A DNA stretch of 64,000 bases from Lepturacanthus savala (GCA_030544235.1 CM060474.1:2822001-2886000); one strand, 5' to 3'; shown: positions 26,990 to 39,828, counted from the stretch's first letter. Translations and numbers: made by a program. The notes: generated by a model not told the origin, from the letters alone.

Positions 26990-27463
26990 CCAGCACCCTT
27001 GATATTGATATTTTTATGTATTTATTTTTGTTAACTGCATGTTCTTTTTCAACAAGCTAGAAAAGTGTCAAAAACATATAGCACTTCCTTAAAACATAAT
27101 ATTATATCCAGCAAAGGTACAGCAGCTTGTTCTCAGTTTGAAGTGTAGTTTATTTATTTTTGTATATATGATACAGACATAAAGGAAAAAGCAGAGACAA
27201 ACATTGAAAAAGTCTATTTTTGTTTATGTGTTTTACATTTATTGCATAAAAAATTAGGTTTAAGGTCCATTTTTGGTATTTTTAGTCCTCACAATAAAGG
27301 GTATATACATATTTCTTGAAAATGTGATGGTTTTCTCTAAAAAATGTGGGAATGAAATTGCGATAAAATGTACAAAACAGTGAAATATATGTTGCCTGGC
27401 CAGTCTGGTCTGGTCTCTGGGTGCTCAGCATCCCCTAAACCTCTGATCCTAGAATCGCCCCTG
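26990..27463 (+). mobile_element. hAT-like MITE, family A copy
   Basis: The right end reads tggtctctgggtgctcagca, then ctgatcctagaatcgcccctg. The inner words ttttggtatttttagtcctc and aacattgaaaaagtc match other copies. It lies 98 bp before the acceptor of the 135-nt RRM2 exon, the copy nearest to any exon. Confidence 0.7.
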
Positions 27464-27561
27464 GCTGTATAGATGATTAAAGCTGTAAATCTATAAAAGT
27501 GTCGTAAAATCTGCTCTTCTATTCATATTCTCCTTCTCTTCCGTCTTCTTCCTTCCTACAG

Positions 27562-27696
27562 CGGTTGAAGACAGGAAGCTGTTCATTGGCATGGTGTCAA
27601 AGAAGTGCAACGAGAACGACATTCGGGTCATGTTCTCTGCGTTTGGACAGATCGAGGAGTGTCGGATCCTCCGAGGGCCTGACGGACTCAGCAGAG
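27562..27696 (+). CDS. celf2: celf2 coding exon: first half of RRM2
   Basis: A 135-nt exon encodes VEDRKLFIGMVSKKCNEN through ILRGPDGLSRG, the start of RRM2. The RNP2 motif is LFIGMV, and residues CNENDIRVMFSAFGQIEECR form the first helix and second strand of the RRM fold. The word MVSKKCNEND fits CELF2; CELF1 has MISKKCTEND as I recall it. The acceptor is ccttcctacag and the donor is GAG|GTACGT. Intron phase is 1 on both sides, so skipping keeps frame but would destroy RRM2. Only one residue (Ala of SAFGQ, usually Pro or Ser) looks different from the vertebrate forms I remember. Confidence 0.97.
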
Positions 27697-28616
27697 GTAC
27701 GTGTGTGTTTCTCCAGCTCACTTCCATCCGCACGTAACTCACATGAATATTATTACCAAAACGGCCTCCGGAGGCTGCAGTAAATCCGCCACGGGTGACC
27801 CCTGTTGTAACCTCAAGGTCCTGAAGGAAGTATTTACCCTGTCTGTGTGACAAGAGGTGGCTAGTTGAAGATGACTTCTGACTGTCTCTGAGTCTAAAAA
27901 AAAAGAAAGAAAAACATTTTTACATTTAATGAGCTGATGATAAGTAAAATGGGCTGCTGCAGTTCCACTCTGACAGAGAAAAAAAGTCAAACAGAGATAT
28001 ATAGTCATCAAAGCCTTCCGTCACCATCCATCAGTAGCTTTGCCCTTGGCATTTTATTAATACAACAGTTGCCCTTTTGTTCATTCATAACTTTATCAAT
28101 GTTTCTTCCCTGGTGGGGGGAGGGGAGGGGGGTGTTCTGCCTCTGGACCTGTGTGCTGGAAAGATAGGTCCAGACGCTTTCCCACACTTCCCTTATCTAG
28201 TCTTGTTCCCTTTTTAGGTACAGAAGCAATCTTTCTATCCTCTGACATGTCCTTTTTAGCCTTGGCTTTTTCTTAAAATGTTAAAAACTGATTTCCGAAT
28301 TCGTTGCTAAAACTCCCAAAGACTACAGAACATTGGTCTGCTCATGCTCCACAAAGACATATGTTACATCAATAGTACTGTAGTATATAATCAGGCTTAA
28401 ATTGGTAGGATTAAAAATAATAAAACGTGATTATATGTGCAGTAACTCATTTCAAATATGTGCAAAATTATATGTAGTTTCCCCCTCACAACTCATTATT
28501 TGTAGTGTATTTGTAGTGCAATGTATCCACGAATTCTGGGCAATTATCTGAATCTATTTGCATCATTATTTTTTTTAAATCCAGAGACAGTTTTAGCCAA
28601 TTATTGCATATTATGT

Positions 28617-28665
28617 TAGGGCTGCAACTAATGACTATTATGATAGTTGATTAATCTAAACCAAA
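28617..28665 (+). mobile_element. Family C MITE fragment
   Basis: It reads tagggctgcaactaatgact, then attatgatagttgattaat. This is the canonical left end of the element whose fuller copies lie at 8072 and 13891. Confidence 0.55.
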
Positions 28666-30759
28666 TAGCGTTTCCAATGGGGATCAAATATAGTCTTCCA
28701 TTGAAGATGGAAATCATTAGAAATAGTGACTTTTTTCTTTGACATTCTCTGTTGATCATACTTTTAACAGTCCACTGTATATGAACTCAGAGTTATGTAT
28801 TCAGAAATTGTTTGCAACCACCTTCTTCTTGAAATGGGGTCAAGACTTTCTTCAAGGTTTAGAGATTTAGAGCAACATTCTGAGGCTGTTGTGGCCACTG
28901 TGAATACATGCTTCTCCTTTTGCTCTATATATCTCCTTTCCCTCTCTCTCTCCTTTTTTCTCACCCTCTCGCTCTCTCAGCCTCAACCCCTGATAACCCC
29001 CTCCCTCCCTCCTCTGACCTCCTAACCTCCATTCATATCCTTCACCTTCCCTGCCGTTCCAGTTTAGTCTCACAGTAAGCCAGTCCTAAGCTCTTTGATA
29101 CTTCCATAGTGAGGGTGAGGGCACTTTCAAACCAGCAGCCAAAACAGGAGACAAAAAGCTGCCCTGTTGCGTTTAAGCATCAGGTTGTTGATGTTACCCA
29201 GAGTAAAAATGAAATATTCAAAGCTTCAGAGTTATATGATCTGTTTCATTGTTCACATAAAAAAAGGCTTTGCACAAAGAAAGTAGAGAACATAGAGGAA
29301 TCTATCTATCTATCTACAAAATCCACTGTCCATGAAAACAGTCAGAGGAAACGCATAGAGAGAAATTTATACTGAAAAGAAACTAATTTTGGATGAGTTT
29401 TGTGTAATTTCACTAACATAGATCAGTATAGCATTATATTTAGCTTTAGATAAACTTTGAAGGACATTTATGATTTTGTCCACCATCACTACCAGTTTAT
29501 TCAAAAGAGATTCTGAAGAGGAGGAACAAATACAAGAAGAACCACCTCTTTAAATGTTAATTTTATGAAGAGCTGGGAACACATCATCTAAATGAGAAAC
29601 AAAGACCTCGTGGTGCAGCTATTATCATTTTCTTTAATTGATACTAGCTTTAATTGGTGGAAAAGGCATCATTGGTCTGACTACTCTGAAGGTTGGTGAG
29701 AGGCATTTTGCATGGAGCATCAACGGAAAACACGTTTACAATTGCAGGAGCAAATATAACTCTGAATGCACCAATGTCGTAAACACAAGTTGCTTAAACT
29801 TGATTTGGAGACATGATTGAGCGCCAGCACACATGAGAGAATGCAAATCATTGAATGCATATACAGTACTCGTGCTGAATTAGCTTCATGTAATTGATGC
29901 GCTTTGTAGGTAAATTATCTCACTCTACACAAGTGCTTCTGGGCTGCTTTAGAAACAAGAAACAGGCCTGTTAGCAAGGTGTCAAACTGATTGATTTGGG
30001 TGACAAAGTATTGAGAATATCGAGAATGCCAAAAGTCACCATTTCAGTGCATCATAAAGTCGGCAGATTTGGCATGTACTTGACCATAAATCATCCGCCT
30101 CATTCAACAATCCAATCTTGAATATGTAACACGCAGAGACCCGTTCCGTTGCCAACCTTTCCTCACCTCAAACACCCATCCACCGACCCTCCAATGTCCC
30201 CCTACCCCCCCCGCACTCCCTCCCTCCCCCCTTTTGTGGTTTCTATGTGCTGAGGAGATGGAGAGGCTTTTGAAACTCAAATTCTCTGTCCTCCAATTCC
30301 TCCTCCTCCTGTCACTCCAGCTGTCATTGTCATTGTTGCACAGGTTCATGTATACTTTTTTCTGTGGTTGTCAGATGTTATGGATGTTTTATTGTCTATC
30401 TGAGTCTTTTTTTCTCAATGTGCCTCCTCTCTCTCTCTCTCTCTCTTGTTCCTCAAGATTGTCTATCAGGAACCAATCTTTGCCTCAAACAAAAAGAAAA
30501 AACAACTCAAACTCCCATGTTCCTTTGCTTCCCCAAGCAGCACCGCCCTTCCTGTATCAATCTATTCACCCTGGCTGTCCTAGAATCCTCCCTCGCCTCA
30601 ATTTGTCCTCTTTTTCCCAGACATCTCCACATCAGCCTCCTTCCCTCCCATCCCCGTTTCCTTCATCCATCCCTTTTCAGCTCCACTCTTTTGTCCTCAT
30701 GAATATTTTAGATGTGATGGCCAAATTCTCATTTCCATAGAACTAATATAAACCACTTA

Positions 30760-31380
30760 ATGCATTTGAGAAACAGACGTTGGTCCAGTTTGGTGCAGCC
30801 TGGTAAACAGAGCCCTAACCAGGTTGGAAATAAATAAATAGGTCTTTAAGGATTTCTACGTGTCTGCAAGTTCCAGAGCCCCTCAGTCCCACCTAGCTTC
30901 ACTGCTGAGCTCCTATTAAACTGCAGTATCAATCAGAAGAGCTCTCCACCATCCCGCTATTAATAAAATATGGATCACACCACCAGTGGATGGCTGGGCC
31001 TGGGGAGCTACCCTACTTTCATTAAAGCACTGTTTGGCTCTCCACTGACGACAGAATGCGGCCCATGAGGTATTTTTAGTGCTCAAGCCACGTCCCAGCT
31101 CCCGCTGTGAAGAATAGGCCAGAAAACATGGCTTTACTCAGACTTTTTAATTTTTTCTCCCATTATAATTATCAGCTCCAGTTTTAATGAATCAATTCTC
31201 GGGCACAGAGGAATTCTTTATTTAGAAGCATCAATGGGATCAAGCTGCAGAAACTGGCTAAAAATAGAAAAATAAAAAACTGTCTTCTAATTGCACAGTC
31301 CTTGGAGTTTCCATCAGATGACGACCAATGATGTTGTAGATGACCACTTTTATAAATAGACCTCGAACCTGTCAAAACCA
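30760..31380. promoter_or_regulatory. Candidate intronic enhancer with MEF2-type site
   Basis: About 600 bp of repeat-free sequence lies deep in the intron. CTAAAAATAG at 31258-31267 is a perfect match to the MEF2 consensus YTAWWWWTAR. Nearby are several homeodomain-type words (TAATTA-like in cattataattatcagc, tttaatgaatcaattctc) and TATTTTTAG (about 31071). CELF2 is expressed in brain, heart and muscle, where MEF2 acts. The regulatory role is inferred. Confidence 0.3.
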
Positions 31381-32910
31381 GACTGGAGGGCTAACCCAAA
31401 TGTAATCCCCCCTCCAGAAATGATCCAGTTCTGTGGCACCAGAGGATGGGGCAACCTCCTGGAAAATAAGCAGTTAAATGACAGATTGTGGCCCATCTAA
31501 AATAGACAGTCCCCAGAATCAGTTGGAAAAAATGACCCCTTTTCAAATGTCCTATCTACAGTAGCAGCAGCTAGCACAGCAGCTGTAAAGGACACATAAA
31601 AAAATGTTTACTAGGTCAGCTCCAGAGAATCTGCTAACCTTCAATTTCTTTATGTGACTTTCTTACCTCTATAATATTGAGTCAGTAAGGCAGTTTAATA
31701 TAAAATGTAAATAAACTGCATGACAATTGGCAGGGATTTTAAATTTATAAAAGAAGATCAAATGCAGGTCCCTACTGCTATGATGACCAATAATTTTGAC
31801 TTTGAAAACCAGTATGACAGCTTGAAGCTTGTTTCAGGTCCATTAACTTATCTATAGTACATCACCTCCTATGCTCACCGTTGATTTCAAAGATGTTACA
31901 GGTTTAGTAGCCAAATTGTCTGATGCCTGTCATTTCTAAATGTCATTGCAGTGTCCCATTTCATCTCTTTTTTTCAAGAAGCTTCTTGAGAGCTGAAGTC
32001 AAGTGAAATAAAATTGATAAACTCATGAGTATTTTAGTTCTTTTTTGAGTCCTCATAGCAATCTGGCATCCAAGACTATTTTCTAGGTCCTATATCATGC
32101 AAATAGCCACATTCATCTTTTTATTGTTTGTTTTTACTCTAGATAATGTTTAAGGCTCATATAAAAACTGTCCCATGCATCAAGCACTCAGAAAAACTGA
32201 GAAATGAGCACAGTCTAGGTTTAGAAACTTTTCACAGATCATTTGTCCTTCTTGAATTCGTCACCCTCACCTGCCCTTTCAAGTGAAAATTAGCCAATCA
32301 GAAAAGAGGATCATGAATATTTATAAGACTAAAAGGGACCTGTGCTATCTGGAGCTCCAGTGAGGCGCTTGACAGAGAGCACTGTAAAACTACACTGAGT
32401 TGAATTGTTGTACTTTAAATTGCAACTATATTATGTCAGGGCTATCAAACCCTCAAATAAAGCCCAATAAAGTGCATCATATGGGACCTTTATGGTTACA
32501 GAAGGTCATGGTCAACGCTAAAATATGCAAACATTGACCTTTGGTAAGAAAAAGGATTGAAAACAAAAGTCAGAAGCCATATGCACCCAACCATTCCAAC
32601 CAAATATCCCAAAAGGGTTCATTTTTCCTTCACAAGGTTCACAATAATAAATAATGCAACCTCACCCCTCGATGCCACAGGAAAACCACACACTGTACCT
32701 TAAATGCTGACTTCATTTCCTCTCAACATGAAAAAAAAGATAATTAACATATTTGGCAAGTTTCTGGCAAATTATCAATGACAACATAATTCCTGTTATT
32801 TCCACCAAAATCTCTGCTCTTACAGTATCATTCCCACAAGTGGAAACTACAGTCCCATTCAACCCTTTTATCCTTTGTGTGTTAAGACATTGGCAGCAAT
32901 GATTTGATAG

Positions 32911-33070
32911 GGTAAGGGGTTGGGGTTAGGGGTTAGGATTAAGGCTAAAGATTAGCAGTTAGTGTTTAGGAGTGAGAATTAGGGGGAGTTAAGGGTTGGG
33001 TTCAGGAGTTAGGATTAGGGTTTAGGGGATATGGATTAGGAGTTAGGGTTAGGGGTTAGGATTAGGGTTA
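32911..33070 (+). repeat. Degenerate telomere-like (TTAGGG)n-related tract
   Basis: About 160 bp of GGGTTAGG-type units: ggttggggttaggggttagg, then ttaggattagggtttagggg, then ggttaggattagggttag. Units vary between TTAGGG, TTAGGGG and TTAGGA. It may be an interstitial telomeric-like sequence or a G/T-rich satellite that resembles it. Confidence 0.7.
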
Positions 33071-34639
33071 GTGGGCAACATAAAGGGGGCCATTTTTCAG
33101 AAAAAGTCTTCGGGTCATCCTGTCACATAACATAGTGGGGATAATAGGACCTGGGGAACATATGTAACGCTGTGAACACTGAATCAGAGCTGCCTTAGCT
33201 TTTATTTGTGATGTTTGGACCAAGTACAGATCTTCCTCAGGCAAAAAAAGATCTGTGATGTAGTTGGTCACCTTAACCTTCTCCTGCCAACGTCAGACCA
33301 ATATATAAATATAGAAATTCATTAATTCATTCAAAAAACATTACCTGTCAACATAATATAGGGAGTTATTGCCAATATAGCAATTGGAACAATTGGAAAA
33401 ACAATCAAGTACTAGGATACTAGTTTGCACAATGAGAATTTATTTAACCTGCTACAAAGAGTAACGACAAAAGTAAAACCGTGATTTTATGTCACCTCTT
33501 AGGGCATGCTTGTGAGATCTTAGAAAAAACCTTCTGTATGTTAGTGGATTTAAACAGGAGAAAGACTGACCATCTGTCACTCTCAGCCTCGTTCTATCAC
33601 CCCGTCTGCTAGAGGGGGAAGAAGACAATGATCGCATCTATTCCTCAACACGTCTCCTCCATTGTCCTTCCATCCATCCTTCCCTACACCTCTCTTTTTC
33701 CCTTTCTCCTCCTCCTCCTTATCCCATCCCTGCAGCCAGGGAGCGTCTATTCGATGACCTCAGCTATTCGTCTTTTTCCCTCTTTAGCCAAGTTGCGAGT
33801 CAGCCAGCTGAACCTGAACGTATGTGTGTGTGTGTAATCAGTTCAGGCCTGGCTGTGCTAACATGGCTTGGTGAGTTTGTTAGCATATTATTAGCCTGGG
33901 GGATTGTTGAAGCACTTCTCACATTATCTGCTCTAATCATTCCCTAACCAGCCAGACAAACACAACCTTGCATCTCCCAAACCCACAAACAACCAATAAC
34001 AAAATGGCCTCTGGCTGCGTCCAATCTGGATTGGCTAAAATCAGCGTCAGTCACGCAGAATGTGGACCACGCCTACCTCCATCTCTTCCACCACCCACTA
34101 CTCCATCTCTGTGGACTGAATTTTTGTGATTTTCTATCTGGTTCCTGGCTTCATGAGCGCCTGCAGATATTTTGACACAGCTCACTCTGCCGCCACCACG
34201 CCACCTATTTTTTTTTTTTCAGTTTGACAAAGGGTGTCGAATAAGGCACAATGCAGGCTTAAATAAATTCAAATCGCCTTCATGCAAATTTGAAGCTGAT
34301 TTACATTGTTGAGTTGATTAAAGAGAGAGCTGTTGAATTCAGGTGTGACTAATTCAGAAAAATGAGGAGTGAGGCATCAACAGCAAAAAAAAAAAAAATG
34401 ATTATGATTGTCTTAGATGTCCTGTTGGTGGATGTGGACAGGGCGACGAGGTGGGACAGGGGAGGGTTTGTGGTTGTCATGACACTGTGCTTGTATCTTT
34501 TTTTAATTTTTTTTTGGCTGTTGTTTCCACAGCGACTGAGAACACTGTTGTCTGCCTGTGAGCTGTTCTCTGTATCAATCTCTGTTCTGGGTCTGTTTGG
34601 GTTTTTTTTATGACGACGACATGTCCAACCCTTTTGTCT

Positions 34640-34763
34640 TGTTTTTGTTCTTTCTTGTCTTCCCTCCTCCTTCTCCTCCTCCTCCTCCTCCTGCCCCTTC
34701 TGCCCTCCCCCCTCCTCCCCTCCACTGTCCCTTCATCCCTCCCTCCCTCCCTCCTCCCTACAG
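34640..34763 (+). promoter_or_regulatory. Extended polypyrimidine tract and acceptor
   Basis: More than 100 nt of almost pure C/T, rich in CTC and CCT, ends in ctccctacag|GATGTGCG. It is far longer than a normal polypyrimidine tract. Such tracts bind PTB/PCBP-type proteins, which is established for the motif class. Regulation here is inferred. Confidence 0.6.
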
Positions 34764-34843
34764 GATGTGCGTTTGTCACGTTTTCCACCAGAGCTATGGC
34801 ACAGAATGCAATCAAAGCCATGCACCAGTCTCAGACTATGGAG
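34764..34843 (+). CDS. celf2: celf2 coding exon: second half of RRM2
   Basis: An 80-nt exon supplies GA of the split Gly codon, then CAFVTFSTRAMAQNAIKAMH and QSQTME. The RNP1 motif of RRM2 is GCAFVTFS, with its first Gly split across the intron. The two aromatic positions in RNP1 that contact RNA are kept. STRAMAQNAIKAMHQSQTME agrees with CELF2; CELF1 has T at two of these places as I recall. It enters at phase 1 and leaves at phase 0. The donor GAG|GTACTG is weaker than the others. Skipping would shift the frame. Confidence 0.96.
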
Positions 34844-37800
34844 GTACTGTACTCTTGCCCTTTCTTCAACTCTCTCTCTTTCTCTCTCTCTCTCTATCTG
34901 TCTCTCCAGTTCATTTTATAGATGCACTACACTCTGTAAATGTGTTAGTAATTGAATATGTCTCATGTTTGAATAAGCTCCTGAGTCACATTTCCATAAA
35001 AGTACCACTTACTATGTAGGACCAAGTAATATTTCTGTAACACCTCTTAAGTCTGAATTGAATGTCGTCACATAAACATAATGGCTACAATATCACACAG
35101 TTAATATGCAGAGATATTAAAAGAGCTTCTTATTTTACTGTGTAATACATCATATAATATTATGGTTTTCAGTTTTAAATTTTCAAACTACTCAAACCAC
35201 ACCTCATCATTTTTTTATTCTCCTTTTGCACTGTTGAGCTGTGTAAGGCAATTTTATTTATATAGCACTTTTCAGTGCCAGAGAACTGCTTCACAAACAT
35301 TTGTAATTCTATAATTTGTGGAATTAATCATAAAATATATTTATTAGGGGATCTCTTCCAGTTGAGTCTGTTGTGTTTGTTTTCCCTAAAATAACAAATT
35401 TGTCCAAATGGGTTTCAAAGTCTGAACAATATATGAAACCATCTATCTGTTAGACCCTTGATTTGAATAAAGAAACACTCACACAAGAATTCATCTTCAG
35501 TTCAACTCTGCTGGTTACAGAGTAAACAGAAGTGGTAGGATTATATTTACATATTGTAGAGTAATGCATAATATATTATAAAAAATATATCTATCGAGTA
35601 CCTAGTGAAAAAGAAAAAGGGGGTTGGAGCTACTTCTATAATACCAGATACAGTTGAACCAAATGGGTCATGACAAAGTATTTGTCATTTGGTTGCATAA
35701 ATGTGGAGGGTTTTCTTATCATCCAAAAAGTTACAATAAAGTCACTTTCTATGACATGGGACCTTTAATGTTTCTGTTACAATAGTTAAAGGAGCTGTAT
35801 CCTCCAGTTGGAATGTGGTTTAAGCCTCCTCCATTATCATTTGAATCAATTCATGCATGTTGATCGGGCAGTTTGACTGACAGATGGCTCATCCAATCAC
35901 TTTTGAAGGGCTCACTTCTGATTGGTTTTCCCCTTTTTGTCACTTCTCCTTACACGGATAATCATTTTTTTTCACTCATGAAATGTCAAATTTCCTATTT
36001 TACTGATTTCCTGTTGAATACTGTCCTGGATATGCTAAAAATGTTAATATTATGCCAAAAATGAACCAGAGAAGACAGCTCATTTAAGTGATGGTGAGTT
36101 GGAGTTTTACTGCTGTGACTGGGCTGACTTAGGCTGTGTCAGACATGAAAAACTGTTCCTGAAACTTATGTTAGTGGAATATCAAAGCTTTAGGCCCTGA
36201 ATCTCTATCTATGGTCCTGTCATCTTTGAAAGGAGCAAATACAGAACTTTTACATGACTTTTAAAAGCCCAAATCCATTAACAGAGGCCAGCAACAGTTT
36301 TGTCTCCAAATTGACAAAAAAAAAAAAAAGCAACACTTTTGACATGACGGCCACAACTGGCAGGTGGTGGTACACACCTCATCATCTGCACAGCGACTCC
36401 TGGCAGCACCATAATGGGGACCCAGCAGTGGCTCCCTTTTTGTGTTCCTCTGGTTTCGGGGGTGGCGGGCTTGTCAACACTGTCAGGCCGGTGATGGGGG
36501 CAGTATGACACGGCTGTGATTGGAAGAGAATTACACGGTATATTACGAGCGCAAGCTGGAGCGAGCGACGAAAAAAGTGGTAATAACAGGCTGTGTTAAA
36601 GGAGAAGAAGGGAAGAAAAAAAACGAGCGTCATTCAACCCCGCAGCCCCCTCATTAGAGCTGATCATGATAATCACAGCTGTTATCGATGTGCTCTGACC
36701 CTGACATGGGGGAAAAAAACGTATGCTCCGCCCTCCTTCCATCCACGTGTGTGTTTGAGTAGGGATTTTACTGTTTATGTTGTCACACTGTGAATATCAA
36801 TGAAGTGTTGATTCGCGCGGCCAAGCAGCAGCAGTGGCGGTAGTGCCGGCACGTCTGTCTTCCTGAGTAGAAGCAGTGACACTCTCCTCTGACAGCGTTG
36901 GAATTAAGCTCGAATTATCCCCACTCTGAGCAGTCGTCTGTCCACAATGGGCCTGGTAAACACCGCCAGCGTCCCTTACTTTTATCAGGCGTGCTGAAAA
37001 AAACAAAACAAAAAAAAAGCCTTAAACCATAACACAACGATATTGCAGTGGACAATGGCAAAATACCTTCATTTCCATTTGAAAACAAGCTGTCTAGCCC
37101 CAGGCGGACCTAAATTGCCGCATCCGTTTCTTAATGTTCCTCAGTTTTGCAATTTAAAAGTAATTACTTCGGGTCCAAATGAGGGAATGAGGTCTGGTAA
37201 ATAGAGGGTTTGTTATTGTCTTGGCTCTATTGCGCCCCACTGTCTTAGATAGAGCAAGATTGTTTGTGCGTGTGTGTGTGTTCCGCCACTGTTTGTGTGT
37301 TTACGTATCACATGTCACGAGGCGAAAAAAGGGAGGCGGCCCTGTTTGTTGATGGCCCTGTCGCTGTCGTATCCATTCTCATTATGGCGTGACGTTCAGG
37401 TACATGCCGGAACACTCGGCGCGTACATGCTCGCCTGAACGCCAAGGTTGTAATAGGCTGTGGATATATAGGCGAGATGGGTCATTCTCCATCAAACCTC
37501 AAAAGACACACATAGGTCAGCTTCACTGTTGCGTATTTGTGCTTTACATTATTCACTCCCTTTATAAAAACAACACTTTGCACTTAGTATCGACGCTGAT
37601 TTTTTTTTTTTTTTGCAACATGACACACGCACACACATAAACCCTGAACCATAAATGTGCAATTGTTCAAGTGCATTTAGACAAGAGCTTAAGTAGAGCA
37701 TGAAAAGTAAACAGAGCAATGTCTGTTTAAATAGCGAACAAACACATCTGTCAACTTCAGTGAAGAGAGGTGACACATACAGAAAAAGAGTGATAGCAGA

Positions 37801-38309
37801 GAGAGAATATTAAATTATTAATCAGGAGCTGATGGTGATAGTTATATAAACCCTCATTGACATAAATCAAGTCACAGGACATAAACTTGAACACTATCTA
37901 GTTGTATTCAGCTGTGTTCATTTAACAACACGGCCCTGTCACATTTGCGCAATAAACTGAGTGTGTGTCTGCATAGATTCTGTATATCTTCAGTGATATT
38001 TTATCACCATGGTAACCGGGCTTTGCCTTTAATAGAACTGTTTTGGGTGTTTTTGTTGCTAGTAGAAACTGAATTATATATATGGCTTATGAAATCAGCA
38101 ACAGTATGATCAAATGTATCTTTAAAAGACACCCAAATGAGGCAAAGTTTGCATTTATTAATGAACTACTTATGTGTATGAGAAACACGTGTGCATCTGG
38201 ATCCTAACTTCTTTTTTGATGTGGTTTTCTGGTGATATGAGGATTGTATACAAAATGGGCTCAAAAAGTAAGCCAAGGCAATATAATATCACATAATATT
38301 ATTATTATT

Positions 38310-38544
38310 ACTACATATTTTTAACAAGCTAGAAAAGCTTCACAAACATACAGTATTTGGTTGAAACGTAATATTTTAAGAACGAAAACACAGCAACTTG
38401 TAGATTCCAAGAACTTTTATTTTATTTATTTAGAAGGAAGAATGCAGAGACAAACACTGAAAAGGCTAATTTCAAATGGGAATTGCATTTCAAATTAAAA
38501 GTCCAAAAATAAGTCCAAGGTCAATTATAATATATAATATAATA

Positions 38545-38576
<32 letters not shown>

Positions 38577-38731
38577 ATATTTTATAATTATAAAATATGT
38601 GATATTTTTCTTTCATAAATATGGGAATGAAATTGAGATAAATTGTACAAAACCATAAAAATCATCCTGCTGGTCTGGTCTGGTCTGGTCTCTGGAGCCA
38701 CAGCACCCCCTAAATCCTTGAATCGTCCCTG
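38310..38731 (+). mobile_element. hAT-like MITE, family A copy
   Basis: The inner words aacaagctagaaaagc and ccaaaaataagtccaaggtc are followed by three to four GGTCT units and cagcaccccctaaatccttg, then aatcgtccctg at the right end. An (AT)n run (38540-38570) lies inside. Confidence 0.65.
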
Positions 38732-39332
38732 GCTTTAGCAAATTCTTGGTGCTTTGCGAATAGAATAAATTGAAATACATAATGATGAAGACCTGTTAAT
38801 GAAAGCAACAACACTTTTAAAGATTCAAATTTGCGATTGATAAATGCTGAGATGTCTTCTAAGATAGGCGATTCTCTTTTGGCTCTATACTCCATATGCG
38901 AGACGTCTTTCAAGGATGACAGACTTTTAAAGACCTGTACCAGGAACTTGCACTCGGCGTGCAAACTCCTTGAGTTAACAGAGCCTCATGTTTTCCGTTT
39001 AGTATTGGAATATCACATGCTCTGACATTTAAAGGCTATGTGAGTGGCACATAAATGAGCTGGAGAAGGCTCTGAGCACAGTAACTCTCTTGAAAGCTAT
39101 GAGAGATTGATTTTCAAGGTAAACGGACCAGAGCTTATAAGTTCAGTTTGCGTGTGTGTGTCTAAGCATTTTGGGAAAGATGATGGGGGAAGTGATGTGA
39201 AATGTTCTCTTCACGCTTGTCTCAGAGAGTCGGCTTCAGGGAGCGGAGTCAAGGTTATTAAGTGAGTGAACTCTTAGTTAAGACATTCACTAGTCTGTAA
39301 CATCCATCTCAGAACAAAGTTTGACTTTGTAT

Positions 39333-39828
39333 CAGGCATGGGCGAGTCTAGGATCAGAGATTTAGAGACCAGAGCAGACCGGCCAGCCAATGACCGCCCA
39401 ACATTATTGTCCTATGTTATACAAGACATTACCACCAGGTGGCCCCAAACAATGGCGCCTGTTTACAGCAATGTAATCCAGAAACCAGAATTTCTTCCAT
39501 CATTACCAAATGGTACCGTTTCCAACATTTCCTGAAAATGTGACGAAAATACAGCCAAAACTTTTTCGAGCTAAAAATAAAGACAGTCAAAAATACACCA
39601 GCTAAAACCGAATCTCTCAACCTCTTAAATACACTATAAAATCGGAAAAGTTCATTTGATTTACAAACTACTGGGTTTTTTTTTGTTTTGTTTTAATTTC
39701 AACCAAGTAGTTTCTACTGTTATGTTTTTGACACTTCTCTAGCTTATTCAACATACAGAAGAGAAACATTTTAAATCTGATGTTTTGTGAGTGCTGGGAT
39801 TCTTCAGTCTGTGCTAGAAATGCCTATG
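39333..39828 (-). mobile_element. hAT-like MITE, family A, inverted copy
   Basis: The + strand starts caggcatgggcgagtctagg and ends gctagaaatgcctatg, which reversed is CATAGGCATTTCTAGC, identical to the left end of the copy at 9335. This supports the element's true ends. It contains CCACCAGGTGGCCC at 39432-39445, a near match to the CTCF core. Confidence 0.7.

Larger units (their letters stand above)
20194..27561 (+). other. celf2 intron after the 49-nt exon
   Basis: A 7.4-kb intron. It holds a teleost repeat cluster at 20625-21631, a candidate conserved block at 24430-25290, a piggyBac-like MITE at 26095-26560 and a hAT-like MITE ending 98 bp before the next exon's acceptor (26990-27463). 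A threefold 11-bp repeat (atgaacactaa) lies at about 23714-23746. No other gene is seen. Confidence 0.85.
27697..34763 (+). other. celf2 intron within RRM2
   Basis: A 7.1-kb intron. It holds a family C MITE fragment (28617-28665), a pyrimidine-rich stretch (about 30160-30680), a candidate conserved block (30760-31380), a degenerate telomere-like tract (32911-33070) and a MITE-like palindromic repeat around 32100-32495 ending 'catatgggaccttta'. Just before the next acceptor there is a C/T tract of more than 100 nt (34640-34760). Confidence 0.85.

Noticed and set aside
34477..35019. ORFs overlapping the 80-nt exon in other frames
   Set aside because: They are shadows of the CU tract and of the RRM2 exon; the real frame encodes CAFVTFSTRAMAQ.
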